The position numbers and the translations under genes were made by a program. A stretch of DNA of 64,000 bases from an uncultured Tenacibaculum sp. (lineage in GTDB: Bacteria > Bacteroidota > Bacteroidia > Flavobacteriales > Flavobacteriaceae), in NCBI RefSeq assembly GCF_947495995.1, contig NZ_CANMAX010000001.1, positions 868,001 to 932,000 of the forward strand. The letters run 5' to 3'. Below, piece after piece: positions 49,706-60,245 of this stretch. Position 1 is the stretch's first letter. Every line of letters starts with the position of its first letter. The notes beneath the pieces are model-generated. The model did no database searches, had not been told where the DNA came from, and was given only the letters and a program-made list of their open reading frames with translations.

Positions 49706-50680
49706 TTACTTAATTTTTTTCTGGTATTTATTGATGTTTTTATTGTCACCAGTACCTTTATAAGCTCGTAAAAGCTCTTTATAAAAACGTTGTTCCATTT
49801 TTTGGTCATCAATCACAAAATCAATACCATTTTTAAGTGTTGTTATAGCTTTTTTAAATTCTTTGTTATTATTTAACGCAAGTCCGTTCATTAAATACAC
49901 AAAAGGTTGTGCAGGAAAAAGTGTTAATCCTTCTTCACTGTAAACCAAAAGTTCTTTACTGTTTTCCTTTTGTAATTTTTGTAAAAGATTACTCAGGTTT
50001 GTAAACGTTTTGTTCTTTTTAAAGGCAGATTCTAAACCTTCATTTTTAGTAGTAATTGCTGCAGTTCTTTTTTTACTACTTCTTTTATCTAAACTACTTT
50101 TTAATGCTCGTAGTCTGCGATTTAATAATTTAGCTTCCGATAATTCGTCAAGTAACTTTCTAGCTTTAGTTCTGTTGTTATCCATTAAGTACAAGAAAAC
50201 TAATTCCTGTTTCTTTTTAGGGTACTTCGCTCCTATTTTTTGTTGAATTTCTATAGCTTTATTAAAACGACCAGATTTACGATAGATTTTAACCAAATGC
50301 TCTTGAATCCATAGATTTTCTGGATCTTTTGCTAAAGACTGATTTGCATACGTTGTTGCTTCAGGAATCTTTTTTAATAGCAAATAGTTCTTAGAAAGTT
50401 CAAATAAAACAGCTTTTTCGTTCGGAACTAAAGCATTACATTCTTCTAGTTTTTCTATGGCTTTTTGATGTTTATAAATCGCTTTTAATGTTATAGCATC
50501 AAAAAAAAGGCTTTCAAATTCTAAAAGTTTTTTTTCAGAAATTGAAGCTTCAAGAACCAAGCTGTCTTGCGCTTGTATTGTTGGTATTATAAACAAAAAA
50601 GAGAGTAGAAGACTTAAGTATATAAGTCGATAGTTCCACTCTCTTTTCAATGTTTTTTTATGTAAGTTCTGTATAATCAC
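49706..50680 (-). CDS. TPR-repeat envelope protein
   Basis: This 324-residue protein has an N-terminal hydrophobic segment (about residues 17-37) that serves as signal or anchor, followed by helical tetratricopeptide repeats: AIEKLEECNALVPNEKAVLFELSKNYLLLK, AIEIQQKIGAKYPKKKQELVFLYL, and a late pair (PFVYLMNGLALNNNKEFKKAITTLKNGI). It ends with a lysine-rich tail. It overlaps the upstream nucleotidyltransferase gene by 23 nt, which is large, but no later ATG preserves the signal. It is probably a scaffold in the same envelope operon. Confidence 0.8.
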   Translation of the reverse strand: MIIQNLHKKTLKREWNYRLIYLSLLLSFLFIIPTIQAQDSLVLEASISEKKLLEFESLFFDAITLKAIYKHQKAIEKLEECNALVPNEKAVLFELSKNYLLLKKIPEATTYANQSLAKDPENLWIQEHLVKIYRKSGRFNKAIEIQQKIGAKYPKKKQELVFLYLMDNNRTKARKLLDELSEAKLLNRRLRALKSSLDKRSSKKRTAAITTKNEGLESAFKKNKTFTNLSNLLQKLQKENSKELLVYSEEGLTLFPAQPFVYLMNGLALNNNKEFKKAITTLKNGIDFVIDDQKMEQRFYKELLRAYKGTGDNKNINKYQKKIK

Positions 50681-51674
50681 CTATACTTATTGATGTAAAT
50701 TTTCCATTAAATTTAGCAAAATTACCAATCATAGCGTTATCAAAATTGGCATTACTTATTTGTACGTTGGTTTGGATTAATGAATTACTTATAGTTGCGT
50801 TTTCTACTACACTGTTTTCACCAATAGAAACATAAGGTCCTATTTTAGTGTTTTTTAGTACTACATTTTTTCCAACGTAACAAGGTTGAATAATTTCTGA
50901 ATTTTCTAAAACAACATCTTCAGAAACTAAGTTATTTCCATCGGCTTGTTCAAAACCTAAAACCTGCTTGTTTGTGTCTACAGTAGGATCTTTTTTACCG
51001 CAATCCATCCAAGCATCAACTTTTCCAGGTATAAATTTAGCACCTTGTTGCTTTAAAGATTCTAAAACATTTGTTAATTGATACTCATTATTTTCTTTTA
51101 AGTCGTTATCAATTAAATATTGAATTTCTTCTTTTACCTTATCTCCGTCTTTGAAATAATAAATTCCAATAATTGCAAGATCAGATACAAATTCCTTTGG
51201 CTTTTCAACAAAATCAGTAATAAAACCATCATCTAATTTTACAACACCAAAAGCGCTAGGATCTTCAACTTGTTTCACCCAAATAGCACCATCTGCATTT
51301 GTGTCAAGTGTAAAATCTGCTTTAAATAAAGTATCAGCATAAGCGACAACACATGGTCCGCTTAACGATTCTTTCGCGCAATAAATTGCATGAGCAGTTC
51401 CTAATGCTTCTTCCTGAACATAAACAGAACCTTTTGCACCCAAATTGTTAGCAATTTCAATTAGTTTATCTTTAGTGTCAGATGGAAAACCTTTTTTAGC
51501 CGGACCAATAACAAATGCAATTTCTTCTATTTGTTGATCGATTACCTTGCTAATATCTTCTACTAAACGTTGTACAATAGTTTTACCTGCTATTACAGTT
51601 AATGGCTTTGGAGTTGTTAATGTGTGTGGTCTTAATCTAGAGCCAACACCAGCCATAGGAACAATTATCTTCAT
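50658..51674 (-). CDS. Sugar-1-phosphate nucleotidyltransferase with left-handed beta-helix
   Basis: This 338-residue enzyme transfers an NMP to a sugar-1-phosphate, producing an NDP-sugar for surface polysaccharides. The N-terminus has the signature IIVPMAGVGSRLRPHTLTTPKPLTVIAGKTIV. Further blocks are VAYADTLFKADF, ITDFVEKPKE and DAWMDCGKKDP. The C-terminal part (about 245-338) is a hexapeptide-repeat left-handed beta-helix. The exact sugar (glucose or mannose type) cannot be decided from this alone. It is the first gene of the envelope block that runs to 46660 on the minus strand. Confidence 0.85.
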   Translation of the reverse strand: MKIIVPMAGVGSRLRPHTLTTPKPLTVIAGKTIVQRLVEDISKVIDQQIEEIAFVIGPAKKGFPSDTKDKLIEIANNLGAKGSVYVQEEALGTAHAIYCAKESLSGPCVVAYADTLFKADFTLDTNADGAIWVKQVEDPSAFGVVKLDDGFITDFVEKPKEFVSDLAIIGIYYFKDGDKVKEEIQYLIDNDLKENNEYQLTNVLESLKQQGAKFIPGKVDAWMDCGKKDPTVDTNKQVLGFEQADGNNLVSEDVVLENSEIIQPCYVGKNVVLKNTKIGPYVSIGENSVVENATISNSLIQTNVQISNANFDNAMIGNFAKFNGKFTSISIGDYTELT

Positions 51675-51735
51675 TTATATTTTTCTGTTTATTTACAATC
51701 GCAATATACTATATTAATTTCTTTTGTTAAGCGAG

Positions 51736-53394
51736 TTAAATTCCTTTAGGAATAGCATTAATAAGTGTTTTTGTATATAGTTTTTTAGGGTTTTTATAAA
51801 TATCATCTGCGTCTCCAATTTCTTCAATTTCGCCTTTGTTCATTACGATAAGTTGATCGGACATATATTTAACTACAGCTAGATCGTGAGAAATAAATAT
51901 ATAAGTGAAATTGTATTTAAGTTTTAACTCATTTAATAAATTTAAAATTTGAGCTTGAATGGATACATCTAATGCTGAAACAGATTCGTCACAAATAAGT
52001 AATTTTGGTTGTAAAGCAATTGCTCTTGCAATACCAATACGCTGACGTTGCCCTCCGGAAAATTCATGAGGATATCTATCAAAATGAGAAACATCTAAAC
52101 CAACATTTTTAAAAAGTTCTAATACATAAGTTTTTCTTTCTTTGTTGTTAGAAAGTATGTTATGAACTATCATAGGTTCTAAAATAGCTTCACCAACTGT
52201 CTTTTTAGGGTTTAATGAAGAAAAAGGATCTTGAAAAATGATTTGTATAAGCTTTCTCATTTTTTTCAATTCTTTCTTTTCAAGTAGTGTAATGTCTTTT
52301 CCTTCAAAAAATATTTGACCAGCCGTTGCTTTTTCTAATTGTAAAATAGTGCGGACTAACGTGGTTTTTCCACAACCAGATTCTCCAACCAAACCTAAAG
52401 TTTCGCCTTCATAAATTGAGAATGATACATCATTTACAGCTTTAACAATATTTGGTTTTGAAAATAAAAATGAATCAGAAATAAATTCTTTCTTTAAATT
52501 TTTAACTTCTAAAATAGGAGAGGAGTTGTATATTTTTTCATGATAAGCTTTTCTTTCTTCAGTTGTAAATTCTTCATTTTTAACAGTGTTTTCAATAAAG
52601 TCATTTACTGTTGGAAGTTTCTTTAAGCGGATATCTTCCTTAGGTTTTGATCCGATTAAAGCTCTGGTATAATTTTCTTTCGGATTTTTAAAAACTGAAA
52701 CAGCATTTCCTTTTTCAATAATTTCTCCTTTATACATTACAACAACATCATCCGCAATTTCTGAAACTAAATTTAAATCATGAGAAATGAATAAAATACT
52801 CATTTTTGTTTCAGATTGTAATTCTTTCAGTAACGCAATAATTTCCTTCTGAACCGTAACATCTAAAGCAGTTGTAGGTTCATCTGCTATTAATAATTTT
52901 GGTTTACAAGCAATAGCCATAGCAATCATTACACGCTGTTTTTGTCCACCACTAATTTCATGAGGATATGAATTGTAAATCTTAGATGGTCTAGGTAATT
53001 TTACCTTTTCAAATAGATTTATTACTTCTTCTTTTATTTGTTTTTTAGATAAATAGGTATGGATTTTTAAGATTTCCGCAACTTGTTTTCCACAAGTCAT
53101 TGTTGGGTTTAAAGAACTCATAGGTTCTTGAAAAATCATAGAAATTTCATTACCTCTATATTTTCGAAATTCTTTTTCGGATAATGTTAAAAGATTTTGA
53201 TCTTGAAATAGAATAGATCCAGTATGATTAGCACTATTCGGTAGCAATCCCATAATGGCTAATGAGGTTAGTGATTTTCCACTACCGCTCTCTCCTACGA
53301 TACCAAGAATGCTGTTTGATGAAATACAAAAGTTAATTTTGTTAATTACTTTAATTCCTTTGAATGAAATTGAAAAATCCTTAATTATTAACAT
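51736..53394 (-). CDS. Fused dipeptide/oligopeptide ABC transporter ATP-binding protein
   Basis: This 552-residue protein consists of two ABC ATPase domains in one chain, as in DppD-DppF fusions. The first has Walker A GESGSGKS (34-41) and signature SGGQKQRVMIAMAIA; the second (from about 300) has Walker A GESGCGKTTLV and signature SGGQRQRIGIARAI. Each has a following Walker B (LLIADEPTTALD, LLICDESVSALD) and the D-loop. Each half has the extra segment typical of the Opp/Dpp family. No permease or binding protein gene is adjacent, so partners lie elsewhere. Peptide import is the likely role. Confidence 0.92.
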   Translation of the reverse strand: MLIIKDFSISFKGIKVINKINFCISSNSILGIVGESGSGKSLTSLAIMGLLPNSANHTGSILFQDQNLLTLSEKEFRKYRGNEISMIFQEPMSSLNPTMTCGKQVAEILKIHTYLSKKQIKEEVINLFEKVKLPRPSKIYNSYPHEISGGQKQRVMIAMAIACKPKLLIADEPTTALDVTVQKEIIALLKELQSETKMSILFISHDLNLVSEIADDVVVMYKGEIIEKGNAVSVFKNPKENYTRALIGSKPKEDIRLKKLPTVNDFIENTVKNEEFTTEERKAYHEKIYNSSPILEVKNLKKEFISDSFLFSKPNIVKAVNDVSFSIYEGETLGLVGESGCGKTTLVRTILQLEKATAGQIFFEGKDITLLEKKELKKMRKLIQIIFQDPFSSLNPKKTVGEAILEPMIVHNILSNNKERKTYVLELFKNVGLDVSHFDRYPHEFSGGQRQRIGIARAIALQPKLLICDESVSALDVSIQAQILNLLNELKLKYNFTYIFISHDLAVVKYMSDQLIVMNKGEIEEIGDADDIYKNPKKLYTKTLINAIPKGI

Positions 53395-53472
53395 ATAAAT
53401 TGACTTTAAAATGGGTTTTTGTTAAAAAAAGAGGGTTAACTCTATCTATTTTAAATAATTAACCTGATTTTT

Positions 53473-53503
53473 TTTGGATTAGATCAAAAAAAAATTATAT
53501 TTG
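53473..53503 (+). promoter_or_regulatory. Promoter of the subtilase gene (best Bacteroidetes-type match)
   Basis: TTTG at 53473-53476, a 19-bp spacer, then TATATTTG at 53496-53503: an exact match to TTTG-N19-TAnnTTTG. The leader to the ATG at 53583 would be about 70-75 nt. Confidence 0.8.
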
Positions 53504-53582
53504 GCCCACTATTAACAAAATTTTAAGGATTTATTTAGGTTATTTTAACTGTGAAATCCTTATACTTTTTAACCCTTCAAAA

Positions 53583-56500
53583 ATGAAAAACAATTACTGT
53601 ACAAAGTTATTGCTTTTCGCTGGATTGTTGTCTCTTGGATTTCAGTCTAATGCGCAAAACAAGAAGCAAATTGAACAGATTCGTAGTCAGTATAACCTGA
53701 CGAAACTTCAAAAAATAGAGAAATCTATTGAATCTAAGGAAAATTTACAGAGAAAAGAAGCTGTTAAAATCGCAAAACAGCAAGGATGGGAAACTTCTAT
53801 TACAACTAAAGATGGAGTTTTCTTACAATTACAAAAAGTAATAGACGGAACCCCAGTTTATTATAAAACATTTAACGTTGATGCTGCAAGATCTACAAGA
53901 ACAAATCATTTAAATAATGGAGGTTCTTTAGGATTGAACTTAATGGGACAAGGAATGACAGCTCACGTTTGGGATGGTGGTATCGCAAGAGCATCTCACC
54001 AAGAATATGATGGAGCAGGAGGAAACAACCGTTTCTCTGTAGGTGATGGAAGTTCTACTTTAAATTTCCATGCGGCTCACGTAACTGGTACTATTATCGC
54101 TTCTGGCGTACAAGCAGATGCTAAAGGTATGGCACCACATGCAAGTGCTGTTGGTTATTTTTGGGATAACGATCAATCTGAAGCAACTAGTGCTGCAGCA
54201 AGCGGAATGTTAGTGTCTAATCACTCTTATGGTTTTGCTGCTAGAAATCCTAATACAGGACAAGTTCAATTACCTCAATACTTCTTTGGTGGATATATTG
54301 ATGAGTCAAGAGCTTGGGATGAAATCTTATTTAACGCACCAAACTATTTAATGGTTGTTGCTGCAGGTAACGATGGAAATGATAACACAGCAAACTCTAA
54401 CCCAACTGGAGGTTCTGGATGGGATAAGTTAACAGGGCATTCAACTTCTAAAAATAATTTAGTAGTTGCGAATGCACAAGATGCAAACATTGATGCAAAT
54501 GGAAATTTAATTTCTGTATCTATTAATAGTTCAAGTAGTGAAGGTCCTACGGATGATTTCCGTATTAAGCCAGATATTACAGGTAATGGTACTGGAGTTT
54601 ACTCTACTTACCATAATAGTAATAGTGCATATAATTCTATTACAGGAACGTCTATGGCGTCTCCAAACGTGGCAGGTTCTTTATTATTATTACAACAACA
54701 TTATAACAATGTGAATGGTAATTTCATGAGAGCTGCTACTTTGAAAGGTTTAGCACTTCATACAGCTGATGATGCTGGAGCTTCTGGTCCAGATGCTGTT
54801 TTTGGATGGGGTCTTTTAAATGCTAAAAGAGCTGCTGAAACTATTACAGCTAACGGAGCTGCTTCTAAAATTGAAGAATTAACTTTAACTGCTGGTCAAA
54901 CATATACAATTACTGTAGATTCAGATGGAACTAGCCCTTTATTAGCTTCTATTTCTTGGACTGATAGACCTGGTACTGCTGTTACTACAGTGAATTCAAC
55001 TACTCCAGTTTTAGTTAACGATTTAGATATTAGAGTTTCTAAAGGAGGAACACAGTTTTTACCATATGAGTTAACTGGACCAACTACTAATGCAAAAAGA
55101 GATAATAATGTAGATCCTTACGAAAGAGTTGATGTAAGCAATGCTTCAGGATCTTATACAATTACAGTTACGCACAAAGGAACATTAACTGGTGGAAGTC
55201 AAGCATTCACTTTAATTGTTACTGGAGTAACTGGTACACCTGCTGTTTGTAACGCTACTACTCCAACTGGAGTTAATGTAAACGGAGTTTCTCAAACGGG
55301 AGCTACTGTAAATTGGTCTGCTGTTGCAGGTACTACTTATGATGTAAGATATAGAGTAGCTGGAACTTCTTCTTGGACTACAACTGCTGTTTCTGGAACT
55401 TCTTTAGATTTATCAGGATTAACAGCTGCAACTCAATATCAAGTACAAGTTCGTAGTAAGTGTCCTGATGGAACAAATTCTTCTTACAGTTCTTCAACTA
55501 CATTTACAACAAGTGCTCCTGCAGCTTGTCAATCTTTACCTTATAGTGAGAGTTTTGAATCTAACGATGGATGGACTCAAGTTGGTGGTGATGATGGTGA
55601 CTGGGTAAGAGATAGTGGTGGAACTCCATCAAGTACAACAGGACCAAGTTCTGGTGCAGATGGATCTTTCTATATGTTCTTAGAGGCATCTACAAACGGA
55701 AGTACAGGTCAAATTGGAAATAATGCTACAGCTATTTTAGAAAGTGGATGTTTCGATTTATCAGGAAAATCTTCTGCTGCATTTACATTCCAAAACCATA
55801 TGTATGGTACAGATATGGGAAGTTTAACAGTGCAAGCTTCTTCTAATGACGGAGCTTCATGGACAAATATTTGGACACAGTCTGGCAACCAAGGAAATCA
55901 ATGGAATAGTGTTTCTGTAGATTTAGCTAGTTACTTAGGTTCAACAATTAAATTAAGAATCGTTGGTACAACAGGAAATGGATGGAGAAGTGATGTTGCT
56001 ATCGATAACTTAGGATTAACTGCTGAAGATGCAGGGTCTGATACTCAAGCGCCTTCTGCGCCTTCAAATGTTCAGGCTTCAAGTATTACTAAAACTACAG
56101 CTACTGTTAGTTGGTCTGCTTCTTCAGATAATGTTGGAGTTACTGGTTACGAAGTTTTCCAAGGATCAACAAGTTTAGGAACTGTTACAGGTACTTCTGC
56201 AAACCTTACAGGTTTAACTGCAGATACATCATATACAATTTCGGTTAGAGCTCAAGATGCTGCTGGAAATCAGTCAGCTGCTGGATCTGTAACATTTACA
56301 ACTGAAAGCGATACACCGGCTCCTGTTTCTTATTGTGCATCTAGTGGTAATAGAACACAATTTGAATGGATTGATAACGTTGAGTTAGGTGGAATTGCTA
56401 ATGCTACTGGTGCAGGAAGTGGATATTCAGACTTTACTTCACAAGTTGGAACGTTAGCAAGAGGAAGTTCTAATAGTATGATTGTAAGCGCAGGTTTCTC

Positions 56501-57053
56501 TGGTCAAGCATATACAGAGTTCTGGGCTGTTTGGATTGATTTCAATAGAAACGGAACTTTTGAAGATAGTGAAAAAGTAGTTTCTGGATCTTCTTCTAGC
56601 GCAAATAACCTTTCTGCTACCGTAGCTGTGCCTTCTGATGCTGTTTTAGGTCAAACTAGAATGAGAGTGTCTATGAAGTATAATGCAGCACAAACTGCTT
56701 GTGAGAGCTTCGCAGACGGAGAAGTAGAAGATTATACAATTAATATTGTTGCTTCTACATCAAGTTCAAGTTTGTTTGCAACATTTAGTGATGCAGATGC
56801 GTTAGGTAATGAGGATGCGATAAGTGTTGCAGCATATCCTAACCCAGCAACTAATTTTGTTCAGGTTAAATTAAGCTCTAGAGATGCTGTATTAAGTTCT
56901 TATACAATTGTGAACACAATTGGTCAAACTGTTCAAAAAGGAGTGTTAACTAGCGAAAGAATTGATATTTCTAAGTTAAACTCTGGTGTATATATATTAA
57001 AAGTTAATGATACACAGAAAGAAATAAAAACACTTAAATTGGTTAAAAGATAA
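53583..57053 (+). CDS. Secreted S8 subtilisin-family protease with FN3, GEVED and T9SS sorting domain
   Basis: This 1156-residue protein has a signal peptide (about 1-25) and a propeptide, then the subtilase catalytic domain: Asp131 in HVWDGGIA, His166 in NFHAAHVTGT, Ser357 in ITGTSMASPNVAG. Next come a jelly-roll domain, a fibronectin type III domain (about 555-645, PTGVNVNGVSQTGATVNWSAV), a MAM-like segment (about 655-800), another FN3 (about 820-905) and a GEVED domain (about 910-1060, ending FADGEVEDYTINIV). The end is a type A T9SS sorting domain (AYPNPATNFVQV ... GVYILKVNDTQKEIKTLKLVKR). It is secreted, probably degrading protein outside the cell. It has its own promoter and terminator. 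Confidence 0.93.
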   Translation: MKNNYCTKLLLFAGLLSLGFQSNAQNKKQIEQIRSQYNLTKLQKIEKSIESKENLQRKEAVKIAKQQGWETSITTKDGVFLQLQKVIDGTPVYYKTFNVDAARSTRTNHLNNGGSLGLNLMGQGMTAHVWDGGIARASHQEYDGAGGNNRFSVGDGSSTLNFHAAHVTGTIIASGVQADAKGMAPHASAVGYFWDNDQSEATSAAASGMLVSNHSYGFAARNPNTGQVQLPQYFFGGYIDESRAWDEILFNAPNYLMVVAAGNDGNDNTANSNPTGGSGWDKLTGHSTSKNNLVVANAQDANIDANGNLISVSINSSSSEGPTDDFRIKPDITGNGTGVYSTYHNSNSAYNSITGTSMASPNVAGSLLLLQQHYNNVNGNFMRAATLKGLALHTADDAGASGPDAVFGWGLLNAKRAAETITANGAASKIEELTLTAGQTYTITVDSDGTSPLLASISWTDRPGTAVTTVNSTTPVLVNDLDIRVSKGGTQFLPYELTGPTTNAKRDNNVDPYERVDVSNASGSYTITVTHKGTLTGGSQAFTLIVTGVTGTPAVCNATTPTGVNVNGVSQTGATVNWSAVAGTTYDVRYRVAGTSSWTTTAVSGTSLDLSGLTAATQYQVQVRSKCPDGTNSSYSSSTTFTTSAPAACQSLPYSESFESNDGWTQVGGDDGDWVRDSGGTPSSTTGPSSGADGSFYMFLEASTNGSTGQIGNNATAILESGCFDLSGKSSAAFTFQNHMYGTDMGSLTVQASSNDGASWTNIWTQSGNQGNQWNSVSVDLASYLGSTIKLRIVGTTGNGWRSDVAIDNLGLTAEDAGSDTQAPSAPSNVQASSITKTTATVSWSASSDNVGVTGYEVFQGSTSLGTVTGTSANLTGLTADTSYTISVRAQDAAGNQSAAGSVTFTTESDTPAPVSYCASSGNRTQFEWIDNVELGGIANATGAGSGYSDFTSQVGTLARGSSNSMIVSAGFSGQAYTEFWAVWIDFNRNGTFEDSEKVVSGSSSSANNLSATVAVPSDAVLGQTRMRVSMKYNAAQTACESFADGEVEDYTINIVASTSSSSLFATFSDADALGNEDAISVAAYPNPATNFVQVKLSSRDAVLSSYTIVNTIGQTVQKGVLTSERIDISKLNSGVYILKVNDTQKEIKTLKLVKR

Positions 57054-57081
57054 AACCCTTCAATTATTTACAACCAATCAT

Positions 57082-57113
57082 AAAAGCCCAAACAATTGTT
57101 TGGGCTTTTTTTT
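57082..57113 (+). terminator. Intrinsic terminator of the subtilase gene
   Basis: The stem AAAAGCCCAAAC / GTTTGGGCTTTT with a short AATT loop and T run lies 28 bp after the stop. Confidence 0.9.
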
Positions 57114-57292
57114 ATGTTCTTAAACAGAAAAACAGGATAAACCCCTATTTTACAGTGTGCTGTGGTTTTTTCTGAAAAAGATTGCTATCTTTAGAATGAA
57201 ACTCTAGCTAACCTATGAGTATCTTTATTGGTATCCCCCTTCCTCAAGGATTAGATTGCTAATCGATGTGTAACCCCCAAACACAAGAGGAC

Positions 57293-59989
57293 ATGAAGAA
57301 TACGTTCTTAACACTGCTGATGCTTCTTTCTTTAACATGCTTTCCGCAAGAAAGAAGAAAATGTCACTCAGACGAAAACTTTGAGTACAGAAAAACAAAG
57401 ACCCCCGCGATTCAAGATAACTTGAATCGAATTGAGAATTTTACTCAAATGAGAATACAGCAATTGGAAAAGCTCCACGGTAGAATGGAACAACAGCTTA
57501 TCACTATTCCAGTTGTAGTACATATTATCTACAGTAACGACTTAGAAAATATTAGTGATGATCAAGTTCAATCTCAAATAGATGTATTGAACGAAGATTT
57601 TCGAAAAACGAATCCCTACGTTACGGATAAATGGCCTCAGGCTGCTGATACTAAAATTCAGTTCCGATTGGCTTCAATCGATCCGAATGGTAATTCTACT
57701 AAAGGAATTACAAGAAAATCAACAACAAAAAAGTCTTGGGGAGCCCAAGACAAAATGAAAGATTCAAAATCTGGTGGAGTAAATCCATGGAATACTGCAG
57801 AGTATTTAAATATATGGGTTTGTAATATTAGAAATGGAATTTTAGGCTACGCGCAATATCCTGGAGGTACACCTTCAACAGATGGCGTAGTAATTAATCC
57901 TAAGAATTTTGGGTCTTCAGACAAAGGATCAAACTTTTATTTAAGTGCACCTTTCGATAAAGGAAGAACAACTACGCACGAGATAGGTCATTTTTTAAAC
58001 TTACGCCATATTTGGGGTAATAGTACAGTTTGTGGAACTGACGATTTAGTTAGTGATACTCCTGAATCTAATGGACCAAATCATGGATGTCAACATGGAA
58101 CAGTTTCTTGTGGGTCTGAAGACATGGTAGAAAACTTTATGGATTATTCAGATGATGCTTGTATGAGCATTTTCACATCTGGACAAAGCGCTAGAATGCA
58201 TGCAATATTAATGGAAGGAGGATTCAGACATGACTTAGCGAAATCTAATAAATTTGATACTGTATCTAATGATCTTACAACACCTGATGGATTAATAGTT
58301 TCTAATGTGAAAACTCACGAAGCTAATATTTCTTGGGATTTAGTTGAAGGTGTTTCTTATGACGTAAAATATAGAGTTAGAAATACAGATACTTGGAATC
58401 AAGTTTCTGTTTTAGGAACTTCTATACTATTAAATGAATTATCTGATAATTCAGAATATGAAGTAAAAGTAAGAAGTACAAGTGCTTCTGGAGAATCTTT
58501 ATTTAGTGAATGTGTAAAGTTTACTACACCTGTTAAAGATGCTTATTGTGTATCTAAAGCTAATAATGCAAACGAGTTACATTTAGGGACTGTGACTTTA
58601 GGAGATATAAACAATAGTTCTAATACAGAAGATGGGTATTCAAATTTCACTTCACAATACACTAAGGTTTTAAAATCTAGTGTTGTTGATTTTGAGTTAA
58701 CTCCAGTTTGGACACGAGGTATTAATTACGAAGCAGGCTATGCTATTTTTATCGATTACAATCAAGATAATGATTTTGACGATGAAGGTGAGGTTGTATT
58801 TACTCAAAACAAAACAACTGATACTTTAGTTTCAGGAAGTTTTACAATACCTAATTCTGCTTTAGAAGGTGAAACACGAATGCGAATTACTGTAAAGTAT
58901 TACGGGGTTCCTAGAAACTGTGAAACTTTCGAGTATGGTGAAGTAGAGGATTATACATTAAAGATTTATAATGCAGATCCAGATACTTACGAACCTGTTG
59001 CACCAGAGAATTTACATGCGTCAGAAATTTCTGAAACATCAATCACATTAGCATGGAATGAAATTATAGATGATGTTAATGTTGAAGGTTACGATGTGTA
59101 TGTTAATGATGAATTTTTAGATTATGTAACAACTTCAAGTATAGAGCTTAATAATCTTGATATAGCTACAGAATATAAATTATCTGTAAAAACTATCGAT
59201 TGCTTTGGAAACGAGTCTGATTCTTCAAGTGTTTTGGTATCTACAATAGGAGAGATTATATCGTATTGTAAATCTAAAGGAGAGAATACGGCTTATGAAT
59301 GGATTGATAAAGTAGAGGTAGGAGAGATCTCAAATGAAAGTTCACATAACAGTGGTTATGGAGATTATACCAATTTAACGGCAAATGTTGTTAAAGGAAG
59401 TGAAACACCAATCGTTGTAAGTTCAGGTTTCTTGAATTATAGTTATACTGAATTTTGGACTGTTTGGATTGATTTTAATCAAGATGGTTCTTTTGATTCA
59501 GATGAAAAAGTATTAGAAGGTTCTTCATCAGATGAAAACGATTTATATGGAATAATTACTATTCCTACAAATGCATTACTTGGTAAAACTAGAATGCGAG
59601 TTGCTATGAAATACAATGCTAAAGCTACAGCTTGTGAATCTTTTTCTGAAGGAGAAGTTGAAGATTATACATTGAATATTATCGATGTAGATAGTATGGA
59701 AGAATTAAAAGAAGCAGACATTTCGAATGCTAGTTTCTTAGGGAATGAAAAACAATTAAGTGTAACTGCAAGTCCGAATCCTGCAACAGATGTTTTAGAT
59801 ATTGTGGTCACAGATAATAAGCGAGATCAAATGGTGTCTTACACCATTGTAAATACTATGGGACAAGTTGTTCAGAATGATAATTTAAACAGTTTAAAAC
59901 TAGATGTTTCTAAACTTAGTTTTGGTGTTTATGTATTAGAAGTTCATGATGGACAGAAAAAATTTCAAACGAAAATAGTTAAGAGGTAA
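57293..59989 (+). CDS. Secreted M43 (pappalysin/cytophagalysin-type) metalloprotease with FN3, GEVED and T9SS sorting domain
   Basis: This 898-residue protein starts at 57293 with MKNTFLTLLMLLSL and a signal peptide (about 1-20); an upstream in-frame ATG at 57266 adds nine polar residues and is rejected. The catalytic zinc motif is TTHEIGHFLNLRH (H229, E230, H233, H239) followed by the Met-turn region ENFMDYSDDACM. Then come an FN3 domain (about 325-410), a GEVED domain (ending YGEVEDYTLKIY), another FN3 (about 565-650), a second GEVED domain (ending SEGEVEDYTLNII) and a T9SS type A sorting domain (SPNPATDVLDIVV ... FGVYVLEVHDGQKKFQTKIVKR). Its neighbours on both sides are related secreted proteases. 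Confidence 0.92.
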   Translation: MKNTFLTLLMLLSLTCFPQERRKCHSDENFEYRKTKTPAIQDNLNRIENFTQMRIQQLEKLHGRMEQQLITIPVVVHIIYSNDLENISDDQVQSQIDVLNEDFRKTNPYVTDKWPQAADTKIQFRLASIDPNGNSTKGITRKSTTKKSWGAQDKMKDSKSGGVNPWNTAEYLNIWVCNIRNGILGYAQYPGGTPSTDGVVINPKNFGSSDKGSNFYLSAPFDKGRTTTHEIGHFLNLRHIWGNSTVCGTDDLVSDTPESNGPNHGCQHGTVSCGSEDMVENFMDYSDDACMSIFTSGQSARMHAILMEGGFRHDLAKSNKFDTVSNDLTTPDGLIVSNVKTHEANISWDLVEGVSYDVKYRVRNTDTWNQVSVLGTSILLNELSDNSEYEVKVRSTSASGESLFSECVKFTTPVKDAYCVSKANNANELHLGTVTLGDINNSSNTEDGYSNFTSQYTKVLKSSVVDFELTPVWTRGINYEAGYAIFIDYNQDNDFDDEGEVVFTQNKTTDTLVSGSFTIPNSALEGETRMRITVKYYGVPRNCETFEYGEVEDYTLKIYNADPDTYEPVAPENLHASEISETSITLAWNEIIDDVNVEGYDVYVNDEFLDYVTTSSIELNNLDIATEYKLSVKTIDCFGNESDSSSVLVSTIGEIISYCKSKGENTAYEWIDKVEVGEISNESSHNSGYGDYTNLTANVVKGSETPIVVSSGFLNYSYTEFWTVWIDFNQDGSFDSDEKVLEGSSSDENDLYGIITIPTNALLGKTRMRVAMKYNAKATACESFSEGEVEDYTLNIIDVDSMEELKEADISNASFLGNEKQLSVTASPNPATDVLDIVVTDNKRDQMVSYTIVNTMGQVVQNDNLNSLKLDVSKLSFGVYVLEVHDGQKKFQTKIVKR

Positions 59990-60012
59990 TCCCCTTTTTT
60001 AATTATTTCTCT

Positions 60013-60042
60013 AAAAAAGCCTGAGCATTGCTTGGGCTTTTG
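60013..60042 (+). terminator. Intrinsic terminator of the first M43 gene
   Basis: The stem AAAAGCCTGAGCA / TGCTTGGGCTTTT (with G-T pairs) is followed by T residues, about 25 bp after the stop. Confidence 0.72.
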
Positions 60043-60112
60043 CTATTTATGTTGAAATATTATTAACATAGATTAAGAAGTGATTAAAAATAATTAAATA
60101 TTTAAGATATTG

Positions 60113-60144
60113 TTTGGTTATTTTATAGTGAAAATATATTTTCG
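60113..60144 (+). promoter_or_regulatory. Putative promoter of the second M43 gene
   Basis: TTTG at 60113-60116, an 18-bp spacer, then TATATTTT (60135-60142). The region between promoter and start (60246) is AT-rich without other features. Confidence 0.6.
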
Positions 60145-60245
60145 GCCTCCCTTTTCACAAAAATTATTTAGTAAGTTTTCAAAATCAACAATTATTTAAG
60201 AGTTTTTGTGAAATAAAAATTAAACCATTAAAAACCCTTATTTAA